Positions 15,977 to 23,376 of a stretch of 64,000 nucleotides of DNA are shown here, in pieces (position 1 is the stretch's first letter; every line of letters starts with the position of its first letter). The notes beneath the pieces were generated by a model that was not told the origin of the DNA, did no database searches, and saw nothing but the letters and a program-made list of their open reading frames with translations. The position numbers were made by a program, and so were the translations under genes. The stretch comes from CAYVAP01 sp964343195. Lineage in GTDB: Bacteria > Bacteroidota > Bacteroidia > J057. The stretch lies in the NCBI GenBank assembly GCA_964343195.1, contig CAYFIR010000003.1, positions 104,972-168,971 of the forward strand, in the 5' to 3' direction.

Positions 15977-17116
15977 CTAGCTGGCAGGAATGGGGGATGC
16001 TATCCCCAGCAGCTTTCGGTACCTGGCTTCGGTATTGGCGACCATGACGGGCAGGCTGAATTGCTTTAGCACCGTCTGACGTGCGGCATCCCCCAGCTGC
16101 TGAGCAAATACCGGGTCTGCGTGGACCCGCAGGATGGCATCAGCCAGGGCCTGTGGGTTTTTGGGAGAAATGTGGAGGCCATTCTGTTCGTGGGTTACAG
16201 CTTCCACATTTCCGCATACATCCGATACCAGAGCGGTTTTTCCCATGGAAAGGGCTTCCAGCATCGCGATGGACAGGCCTTCCCAAAGAGAAGGCAAGAC
16301 ATAAACATCTATGGTGTGCAGGACATTGGGTACGTCCTGTCTGAATCCGGTGAAGGTAACGGCGTCCTCGAGGCCATATTCCTGGACCTTGGCGAGGGCC
16401 TGTTCTTTCAGCTCTCCATCTCCTACCATCAGGAAATGAACGTCCCGGGTCTTTTTGGCTACCAGATTGATCGCTTCCATCATGGTCAGCGGGTCTTTCT
16501 GAGTCGTCATCCGAGCTACAAATCCTACGAGGGTTTTGTCTTTCGGGAGGCCCAGTTCTTCGCGCAGGTCCATGAGGCTGGATGACTCCGGATCAAACCT
16601 GTTGGTATCTACTCCATAGTAGACAATCTCGGACTTCCGCAGGGGAAAATACTGTCGCCCCTCATCCTGATTGGCTTTTGAGACGTTGATCGTCAGGGTG
16701 GAGGCCTCTGTAAGCAGGTCTTCGGACTTGTACCGGGCCTTGAACATCAGTGGATGCAGGCTGGGATGGAAAGACCATCCGTGGACCGTGTACACCAAAG
16801 GGAGATTCAACGCCCTGGCTGCCCGGTAAACATTGGAGCAGGATCGGGTGCCGTGGGCATGTACCAGCTGGATGTTTTCTTCTTCCAACAGGCGCTTTAC
16901 CTTTCCCACGACAAATGGGTTAAAGGGCTTGGTGGTATGGATCACATAGGTTTTTACCCCCTGACTTCTCAGCTGGTCTACCATCGGGCCTGGAGTAAAG
17001 CTCAACACCACGGGTTCAAACTGGCTTCTGTCCATCCCTCGCACAAGATCCAGCACGTGGGTTTCCCCACCGCCTATCTTACCCTGTCTGATCGTTTCTA
17101 ATATTTTTACTGGCAT
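15977..17116 (-). CDS. family 4 glycosyltransferase
   Basis: About 379 residues from the Met at 17116 (MPVKILETIRQGKIGGGE). An in-frame Met 60 bases upstream would add a peptide containing NYEFRITNYEG, which is the translation of an intergenic repeat, so I reject it. GT-B hallmarks: GGGETHVLDLVRGMD near the N terminus, LVGFVARMTTQKDP, and LPSLWEGLSIAMLEALSMG with the ExxxxxxxE catalytic loop, then SDVCGN. It adds a sugar to a lipid-linked intermediate in the polysaccharide pathway. Confidence 0.87.
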   Translation of the reverse strand: MPVKILETIRQGKIGGGETHVLDLVRGMDRSQFEPVVLSFTPGPMVDQLRSQGVKTYVIHTTKPFNPFVVGKVKRLLEEENIQLVHAHGTRSCSNVYRAARALNLPLVYTVHGWSFHPSLHPLMFKARYKSEDLLTEASTLTINVSKANQDEGRQYFPLRKSEIVYYGVDTNRFDPESSSLMDLREELGLPKDKTLVGFVARMTTQKDPLTMMEAINLVAKKTRDVHFLMVGDGELKEQALAKVQEYGLEDAVTFTGFRQDVPNVLHTIDVYVLPSLWEGLSIAMLEALSMGKTALVSDVCGNVEAVTHEQNGLHISPKNPQALADAILRVHADPVFAQQLGDAARQTVLKQFSLPVMVANTEARYRKLLGIASPIPAS

Positions 17117-17118
17117 GC

Positions 17119-17152
17119 CTTCGTAATTCGTGATTCGAAATTCGTAATTGTT
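17119..17152. repeat. NYE-type short intergenic repeat
   Basis: Three consecutive degenerate units (TTCGTAATTCG, TGATTCGAAATTCG, TAATTG). The sequence reads in frame into the GT4 gene downstream and would create a false N-terminal extension NYEFRITNYEG. Confidence 0.65.
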
Positions 17153-17226
17153 GGGGGCTGGGTTTGGAGTCAACATGAGAGGTGCTTTCCTTCTCTCCTA
17201 TTCCCCTGTACCGTCCTCTCCCCTTA

Positions 17227-18171
17227 CTACCACCGCGACATATCTCCCTTGAGTGCCTGTGCTGTAGCTTTTTCAATGGCCTTTCTTCGCTGGTTATCTC
17301 CCTGATAGGCATATTTCAGCCATGCTTTGGGAGTGGCTATCAGGAGGTAGTATGCCTGCGCCAACCATCGGGTAATTCCTTTTTGGTTTCGCTTGATGAA
17401 GACCCATCGGTTTCGATGCAGGTAAAAAGCCTTTAGCGGGCTCATTTTTCCTGTCGCGGCTGAAATCTTATGGAAAATCTTCCCAGCTGGATTGAACATG
17501 ATGCGGTAACCGGCCTGGCGGATTCGCTCGGTCATGTCGTGCTCTTCATAGTAGAGAAAGTAGTCTTCGTACATTTCTCCTCCGATCCTGTCCAGTGCCT
17601 CCTTTCGGACCATCATACAGGCACCATTTGCATAGCCGGTTTCACGAGGCAGGTCATGCTGCCCGGTATCTTTTTCTCCATATCCAAACTTGCGGCCTCG
17701 GCTGGTAATGGGATGGATGAGGGTCGTCCCGGCAAACTGCAGGGTATCCGGTTCGTCGTAGAAGAAGATCTTTGGGCTGACAATTCCGATCTCCTTATTC
17801 AGCTCCATCATTTCTACCATTGGCTCCAGAAATCCGGGATCAACCTCGGTGTCATTGTTGAGCATGAGGATGTACTTGCCGGTAGCTGCATGAAACCCAA
17901 TGTTGTTTCCCCCAGCAAACCCCAGGTTGGATTCACTGTATAAAAACCGGACTTCTGGGAAGTCTTTTTCCATCGCAGGAATGGAGACTCCGTCGGTCTC
18001 ATTGTCCACCAGGATGATTTCCAGGTCCGGATAGCTGGTCTCCAGCAGAGAATACAGCATCTTGCGGGTAAGCTCCGGCTGCTTGTAGTTCACCGAGACC
18101 ACTGTCACCCGAGGCCATACGATGACCTCGGGGTTGGCTTTGGTTCGCTGGGATGTTATGAGTGATTCCAT
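17227..18171 (-). CDS. family 2 glycosyltransferase (rhamnosyltransferase-like)
   Basis: About 314 residues from the Met at 18171 (MESLITSQRTK). A further upstream start at 18300 would add 43 residues of low-complexity translation and overlap the methyltransferase gene, so I do not use it. The GT-A domain shows VTVVSVNYKQPELTRKML, IILVDNETDG and YILMLNNDTEVDPGFL (DxD-like metal site), then LYYEEHDMTERIRQAGY. This NxNNDTE pattern is typical of the WcaA/rhamnosyltransferase branch. Soluble or membrane-associated; adds one sugar to the repeat unit. Confidence 0.87.
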   Translation of the reverse strand: MESLITSQRTKANPEVIVWPRVTVVSVNYKQPELTRKMLYSLLETSYPDLEIILVDNETDGVSIPAMEKDFPEVRFLYSESNLGFAGGNNIGFHAATGKYILMLNNDTEVDPGFLEPMVEMMELNKEIGIVSPKIFFYDEPDTLQFAGTTLIHPITSRGRKFGYGEKDTGQHDLPRETGYANGACMMVRKEALDRIGGEMYEDYFLYYEEHDMTERIRQAGYRIMFNPAGKIFHKISAATGKMSPLKAFYLHRNRWVFIKRNQKGITRWLAQAYYLLIATPKAWLKYAYQGDNQRRKAIEKATAQALKGDMSRW

Positions 18172-18277
18172 GAAATTTTCTGTTTTGTGGATCGGAAAGA
18201 GCGGCGAGATCACTGCGCTGTCAGAAAAAAGCCCAATCCCTCTGTTTCTGACTTCTGCTTTCTTTTCCCCCTCTTTT

Positions 18278-19087
18278 TCATTCAAACTTCTTCCTTCCAA
18301 TTACCTGGATGGCATTGCCCCTCTTGCGTGATCCCACGAGGTGGTCCAGCCGTACGAGTAACTTGGCTATGGGGAGAAGTGCCAGTTGCAACGCGGCTCC
18401 AACCTTGTGGCCAAAGTAGCTCAGTTCCCAGCCCAGTCGGGCCAGCCAGCCATCGGAGTAGGCTGCATATACGACTTCGTACCCTTCCTTTTCAAAGCGG
18501 GCTTTCAGGTCTTCCAGTTCGTACACCTGTCCGATATGTTCTTCATCCAGCCATACCTTGTGGTCACCAAACCAGCTTTCAGGAGCGATGATGTGCTGCT
18601 CTTTACTCGGCATCTTGACCAGCAGGTATCCGCCGGGCTTCAGGCGTTCCAGGGCTTGTGGAAAGGGCATTTCTGGCTCCAGGATGTGCTCAAACACGTC
18701 TACTGAGTAGATGAGGTCAAAGCGGGCGTCCTCTGGCAGGGTTTCGATCAATCCCAGATGAGGTTTCAGGTTGGTGGCTCCAGCCTTGCCAGCGATGTCT
18801 TCCAGTAGCTTGGTCTTACGCTCGTGTAGTTCCAGGCCCGTTACATTGGCATTAGGCAGGGCTTTGGCCATCATCACGGAGTATTCGCCAAATCCACATC
18901 CCAGGTCCAGAATGTCCTTCATCTCGGTGAGAGGAAGTTGATTGACTGCGTGTCGGAACGCCAGAGAGCGGGCAAAGTTTCCCACATTGGTGTAGCCAAA
19001 CACCTTGGCGATGAAGCGGGATAGCCGGGGATGACGCGCCATTCGCGCGCTGGTTAGGGTCTGAAAATTGCCGAATGCGACTTGCAT
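18278..19087 (-). CDS. class I SAM-dependent methyltransferase
   Basis: A 269-residue methyltransferase. Motif I is ILDLGCGFGEYSVMMA, followed by VTGLELHERKTKLL (acidic ribose contact), then FDLIYSVDVFEHI, the usual motif of Methyltransf_11/23 families, and LKPGGYLLVKMPSKE. A hydrophobic C-terminal stretch may touch the membrane. In this cluster it likely methylates a sugar or the lipid-linked glycan. Target unknown. Confidence 0.87.
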   Translation of the reverse strand: MQVAFGNFQTLTSARMARHPRLSRFIAKVFGYTNVGNFARSLAFRHAVNQLPLTEMKDILDLGCGFGEYSVMMAKALPNANVTGLELHERKTKLLEDIAGKAGATNLKPHLGLIETLPEDARFDLIYSVDVFEHILEPEMPFPQALERLKPGGYLLVKMPSKEQHIIAPESWFGDHKVWLDEEHIGQVYELEDLKARFEKEGYEVVYAAYSDGWLARLGWELSYFGHKVGAALQLALLPIAKLLVRLDHLVGSRKRGNAIQVIGRKKFE

Positions 19088-19175
19088 GTTGGATATTGCT
19101 TGATTGATGTAATTCCTGATTCGATGGTTATGTGCCTGATTGATTTTCAGGCAAAGGCTTGCATAGCAATGCCCA

Positions 19176-20636
19176 CTAGGGACTTGCCTGCGCCGATTCT
19201 ATCTGTTTTTTGGTTTTGTTTCGGGGGCCCTCCGCCTTCTTTTTGGCCTCCCTTTCTTCCAGTATTCTATCATACATCGGTGCCATGGCCACGAGTGGCA
19301 TGGTCACAAATATGATGGGCCCGGTGGGCACCTGCCCAAATACCTGGTTGCCAAAACTGGCCAGGATGATCCCGGTATAGCCCGATACTATGGCCATGAG
19401 CTTGGTCTTCAGCTGGGGATTGCGGATGTGCCACACGATGTAGCTCCCCCTTCCCAGCATATAGCCCAACACTCCGACGTGTAAGCAGAGGCCTATAATT
19501 CCGGTTTCTGCCCAGATTTTTACATACCAGCTATCGGTAGCGGTCTCGGCAAGGAAGGTACCAGGGGTAAAACGGTTGCCCCAAAAGCCCGCAGAACCGA
19601 CTCCTCCTCCCATGGGTTTGTCCGACAGGTACTTTCGGAAAGCCACCTGATTGCGGAATCGAACCTGTAAGGAGGGGTTGTCAGGATCCAGGCCGGTTCG
19701 CATCCGTTTTACCTGCTCAACTCCCTGAAACATGAAAGTAAATCGCAGGATATAGTACACAACCGCCATGGCGATCAGTCCTGCTGACAATAGTTTGAAG
19801 TTTTTGGTTAAAAAAAGGTAGATGATGGCTCCCGTTCCAGGTACGGCCAGTGCCCCCCGGGTTCCCGATATGCCAAATCCGACCAGGGTCATCAGGGCTG
19901 TAAACCCAAAGAATAATTTCTTGCGCATGGGGAAGGGCCCCAGAAACAGAATTCCCGACATGAGGCAGACCATAGCCTGTGAGGCCCCAAACTGTCCTGC
20001 ATCGGTGTAAAACGAGAAGACCCGCAACACCCCAAACAGCACGTGGGTATCGGCGTTACCAGCAACATAGAGCCAGCGGTGCTCGGCATCGTCCAGGCCG
20101 ATATTCTTTTGCTTGAGGCCCCAAAGGGCACCCAGGATGGATATGACAAAAATGATGTTGAGCACCCGGTCGATGTACTTTGGATCACGCCAAAGCATAA
20201 AGACCAGCCCGAAGGTGAGCATCTGGTAAAAGCCCATGCTACGCATGGCATAAAACCAGGCAGTTTTGCTGAGGGAAAGCGGATTGAAGATCTCCACAAT
20301 CAGCCAGATCATCCAGATAAGGGTGATCAGGTTGTAATCGTGCTTCACCGGAGTCCAGTCGGTGCGGCTGAACTTTTGAAAAAGCAGCGATACCCACCCC
20401 AGGGTGAGGAGGCCATCAACTCCAAGTCCCAGGGGCGCAGGAACATACCGAGTGATGCCAGTAGCAAAAAAGCTGAGGTAGAGCATACTAAAAACCGCAA
20501 CACTGGGCGACTGAAACACCCAGATCAGGTAGGCTCCGATAAAGGGAACCCCTATAAGTGCGCCGCCTACCAGAATACCCATTTTTCCCAATACTACCGC
20601 CAGACCCACACAGACCACGAGGTAGATGATCAGCAT
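19176..20636 (-). CDS. Wzy/WaaL-like O-antigen polymerase or ligase membrane protein
   Basis: A 486-residue inner-membrane protein with about 11-12 hydrophobic helices and a charged C-terminal tail (EEREAKKKAEG). A long periplasmic loop with conserved Arg and Gly residues (RFRNQVAFRKYLSDKPMGG, then WAETGIIG) is the Wzy_C/O-antigen ligase signature. It would polymerise repeat units at the periplasmic face of the membrane. Together with the Wzx-like protein this defines a Wzx/Wzy system. Wza and Wzc homologues are not in this window. Confidence 0.82.
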   Translation of the reverse strand: MLIIYLVVCVGLAVVLGKMGILVGGALIGVPFIGAYLIWVFQSPSVAVFSMLYLSFFATGITRYVPAPLGLGVDGLLTLGWVSLLFQKFSRTDWTPVKHDYNLITLIWMIWLIVEIFNPLSLSKTAWFYAMRSMGFYQMLTFGLVFMLWRDPKYIDRVLNIIFVISILGALWGLKQKNIGLDDAEHRWLYVAGNADTHVLFGVLRVFSFYTDAGQFGASQAMVCLMSGILFLGPFPMRKKLFFGFTALMTLVGFGISGTRGALAVPGTGAIIYLFLTKNFKLLSAGLIAMAVVYYILRFTFMFQGVEQVKRMRTGLDPDNPSLQVRFRNQVAFRKYLSDKPMGGGVGSAGFWGNRFTPGTFLAETATDSWYVKIWAETGIIGLCLHVGVLGYMLGRGSYIVWHIRNPQLKTKLMAIVSGYTGIILASFGNQVFGQVPTGPIIFVTMPLVAMAPMYDRILEEREAKKKAEGPRNKTKKQIESAQASP

Positions 20637-20787
20637 GGGAATTCGGTAGATTTTATCTCCCCCAAGGCGATATGAAAAGTTGGGATCTATGGTTAGAGTT
20701 TTTGTATTGAAAATTCAGTCATCAAAAATATTCCATTTTAGAATAAATGGGAATAGCGAGTAAGGTTCACCCCTCTTGTGCATTTGT

Positions 20788-21999
20788 TCACAGCGCAAGG
20801 TTTGCCTTCAATTGGTCTTGCTGTGTCGTTCCCCCTTTGGCGAGCCATTTGATCAATTGTTCGGCTCTGCCCTCCCAGGATTGCTGCCTGGCAAATGCCA
20901 GCCGGGATTCCCGCTGTTGGACATTGTCCTGCTCCCAGGCACTTTTGCAGGCTGTGATGAAGTCCTTCCCATCTGCGATGGTGGCGACTTCAGAAAAATC
21001 TTCCAGATTGCTGAAATGTGTCGTTACGACGGGTAATCCTGCGGCCAGGTATTCATTGATTTTGAGGGGGTAAATGAATCGGGTGAACTCGTTTTTGACG
21101 AATGGAATCAGTCCCACGTGCATCTTTCGCACCCATTGGGGTAAATGACCGGGCCCAAAAGCCCCAGGAAGGTCAATGCGCGGATGCCAGGCCAGCCTCT
21201 CCTGGAAAGTGGGCTCTACTACTTTGCCGACCATGAGCAGCCGTGCTTCAGGCCAGTCTTCCAGGGTTTGCTCCAGGAGGTCAATGTCAATGCGATCGTT
21301 GATGTTGCCCAGATATCCCAGGGTAGGAGCCGTTTCGCGTGGAGGCTCAGACTCAAATGCCTGCTCAAACAGGGGAATATTGGCCCCGTTTTTCAGTACA
21401 AGGCCGGGCATTCCTTTGCCTTTTTCCTCCATCAGGGGATCGGAGGAAGTGATGAGGCCATCGACCTGGGAGAGGAGTCGCTCTTCCAGACGAGGCCCAT
21501 GGCGATGGGTCCATCTGGCGGCTCCGATCTGATCGTAGCAATAATAGTAATGGGCCTGTTCGCCCAACTTCCCGTGTAAATAGGCTCCCAAAAATGGATT
21601 GAATGCTGTGATCAACAGAGGATCTTTATAGCCCAGGTGATCGAGAGCTGCGCTTATGCTCTTGCGGGCTACCTCTGCATTTCGTCGGGCCAGCACCTCA
21701 TAGGTACTTCCGGGCTTGATGCCATTAATCGGCAGCAAAGGGGGGAGGGTCAATACATGTAGTTCGCCTCCATCTGCAACCATGTGGCGCAGGCGGGGAT
21801 CACGGCCCATGATGCGGCGCCAGGGCCGGTTTTCATGGCGATAGCCCTGGTACACGTCTTTCCAGGTGAAAGGATACTCCACGTACAGCACCCGCTGGGT
21901 ACGGGCCAGGGCCTGCATGAGCTGCACAGTGGACTTTTGATATTCGCCCTCCCAGGTGGGAAACCCCACACAGAGAATGGGCGGGAACTGTTGGGTCAT
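20788..21999 (-). CDS. glycosyltransferase, GT-B fold (family 1/4-like)
   Basis: A 403-residue protein with a GT-B layout. The N-terminal domain begins PPILCVGFPTWEGEYQKSTV; the C-terminal domain carries TLGYLGNINDRID, LLMVGKVVE, VGLIPFVKNEFTRFIYPLKI and NEYLAAGLPVVTTHF, where the Glu of NEYLAAG replaces the usual catalytic-loop pattern. Likely the first transcribed gene of the polysaccharide cluster, with no other gene of the pathway upstream in the window. Sugar specificity unknown. Confidence 0.83.
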   Translation of the reverse strand: MTQQFPPILCVGFPTWEGEYQKSTVQLMQALARTQRVLYVEYPFTWKDVYQGYRHENRPWRRIMGRDPRLRHMVADGGELHVLTLPPLLPINGIKPGSTYEVLARRNAEVARKSISAALDHLGYKDPLLITAFNPFLGAYLHGKLGEQAHYYYCYDQIGAARWTHRHGPRLEERLLSQVDGLITSSDPLMEEKGKGMPGLVLKNGANIPLFEQAFESEPPRETAPTLGYLGNINDRIDIDLLEQTLEDWPEARLLMVGKVVEPTFQERLAWHPRIDLPGAFGPGHLPQWVRKMHVGLIPFVKNEFTRFIYPLKINEYLAAGLPVVTTHFSNLEDFSEVATIADGKDFITACKSAWEQDNVQQRESRLAFARQQSWEGRAEQLIKWLAKGGTTQQDQLKANLAL

Positions 22000-22098
22000 G
22001 GTGCAAACTATGCAGCCATGTTTCCGGACTCGATATTATTTCGGCGGCAGAACTTACCTGTGTAAGATGGGGAGAGAAATGGAAAGAATTGGGGTTAT

Positions 22099-22746
22099 CT
22101 ACTGTTGATCATCAGGTGCCCCGGCAGTAGGTGCCACAAATTCTGCAACTCCCTCGGCTGCCTCATCGGGATTGGGGGCCATTTCGATTCCGTCGTAGAT
22201 GCTCTCCAGGCTGAGCTGTATGTCCCATTCAGGCAATGAGATCGCCTGATCCATTTCCTGGTACAGGGAAAAACGCCATTCGCCTCCATCGATCATATGG
22301 TAGTGCTGCACCAGACAGAGGTCCTAGGCGACGATGAGGTAATGTCGCAGGGAGGGCAGCCTGAAATACTCCCTCAGCTTGAAGGTCTGATCGCCATAGG
22401 CAGAATGAGGCGACAGCACCTCTACGACCATTTGCGGACTGCGAACCCCATTTTTGGTTTGTTGATCCAGTGGGGCACAGGTGACCATCAGGTCGGGATA
22501 GAGGTAGCGGTCGCTGCGGTGGCGAAAGAGCTTTACGGTTTCGGAGAAGAGGTCGCAGCCTTTTCCTGCAATACGCGGTTTTATGCCTAAAATAAGATTG
22601 GTTACGATCTTATTGTGCCGATTACTCGCTCCAGCCATCGCGACGATGTTGCCGTCATGGTACTCATAGCGGTCTTCGGTATCCCGCTCAAATTGCAGGT
22701 ATTCTTCCCAGGAGTAGGATCGGTCTTGCGGCAGTGGATAGTTCAT
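22099..22746 (-). pseudogene. Uma2-family (DUF820) endonuclease-like gene interrupted by an in-frame TAG
   Basis: ATG at 22746 starts a Uma2/DUF820 protein (SWEEYLQFERDTEDRYEYHDG is the family opening). The conserved PD-(D/E)XK-like core follows (DLMVTCAP, SPQMVVEVLSP, then LREYFRLPSLRHYLIV). At 22324-22326 an in-frame TAG stops it after 140 residues. The same frame continues directly as DLCLVQHYHMIDGGEW for about 70 more residues to a stop near 22099, which is the normal C-terminal part. A single CAG-to-TAG change explains it. Uma2 proteins are nuclease-fold proteins of unclear role, often found singly. Confidence 0.8.
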
Positions 22747-22834
22747 GGTGAAAGGGAAAAGCTGTGTTGCATCAAGATACGAAAATCCCCCAGGGCATCA
22801 TAGTGGACTCTCTTACCCCTGCTTTTTCCGCTGA

Positions 22835-23179
22835 TCACTCAAAAATCTCTTCTTCCTCAAAATACTCCAGGATGTGCTCCTTCAGCAGAAACTCCTGCGA
22901 AAACACATCGGTGCTCGGCAGGGGCTTGACCAGCTCCCAGTGGGGCCAGCCTTCCTGGTCCTGCCCCTTGAGTTCATAGTAACCAGACTGGGAGAGCAGC
23001 CGACATAGCGCGATGTGCATCAGGTCCACCTTCTGCTCTTTGGTGAACTCGCGGGGGCCGCTGCCGAGCTCGCGCACACCGATCAAAAACAGGATGGATT
23101 CCATGGTCATCTCCTTCCCAAACTGCGTTCGCAGCCGGTCTTCGAGCATTTTCCAACGGGTTTGTAGGTCTAGGTCCAA
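22835..23179 (-). CDS. conserved hypothetical protein, 114 residues
   Basis: A small acidic helical protein (RWKMLEDRLRTQFG, MESILFLIGVRELG, KEQKVDLMHIALCRLLSQ) ending in an acidic tail EYFEEEEIFE. The start used is TTG at 23179; an ATG at 23149 is possible but would remove the RW motif that seems part of the fold. The hydrophobic periodicity suggests a helical bundle. I do not recognise a named domain, though such short proteins with LFLIGVxELG are familiar from Bacteroidota. It follows no clear operon partner. Confidence 0.6.
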   Translation of the reverse strand: MDLDLQTRWKMLEDRLRTQFGKEMTMESILFLIGVRELGSGPREFTKEQKVDLMHIALCRLLSQSGYYELKGQDQEGWPHWELVKPLPSTDVFSQEFLLKEHILEYFEEEEIFE

Positions 23180-23182
23180 AAG

Positions 23183-23376
23183 AGTTGAAGGTTGAAGGTT
23201 GAAAGAAATAGATGTTAGAGGTCAGATTCCCGATGCTCGGGACAGGCTGGCTATGCCTGTCAGAAGTTAGAAAGAAAAGATCTGAATTTTTCTGCTCTGA
23301 CTTCTCACAGCGCAGCGGTCTTACAGCACAGCGATCTGACCTCTTATTTCCCTTCTCGCAGCGCAGCGCGCTCTAT
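23183..23376. repeat. low-complexity intergenic repeats (TTGAAGG and CAGCGCAGCG units)
   Basis: The gap holds GTTGAAGGTTGAAGGTTGAA (23183-23202), a TCTGACTTCT-like stretch and three CAGCGCAGCG/CAGCACAGCG units (about 23299-23370). These are short degenerate direct repeats of the kind scattered between genes; similar GCGCTG/GACTTCTG material is at about 18210-18260 and TTCGCTGCGCTC at 27281. Confidence 0.5.

Noticed and set aside
20043..20675. A 210-codon plus-strand frame
   Set aside because: Antisense shadow of the Wzy-like membrane gene; long because that gene has few rare codons.
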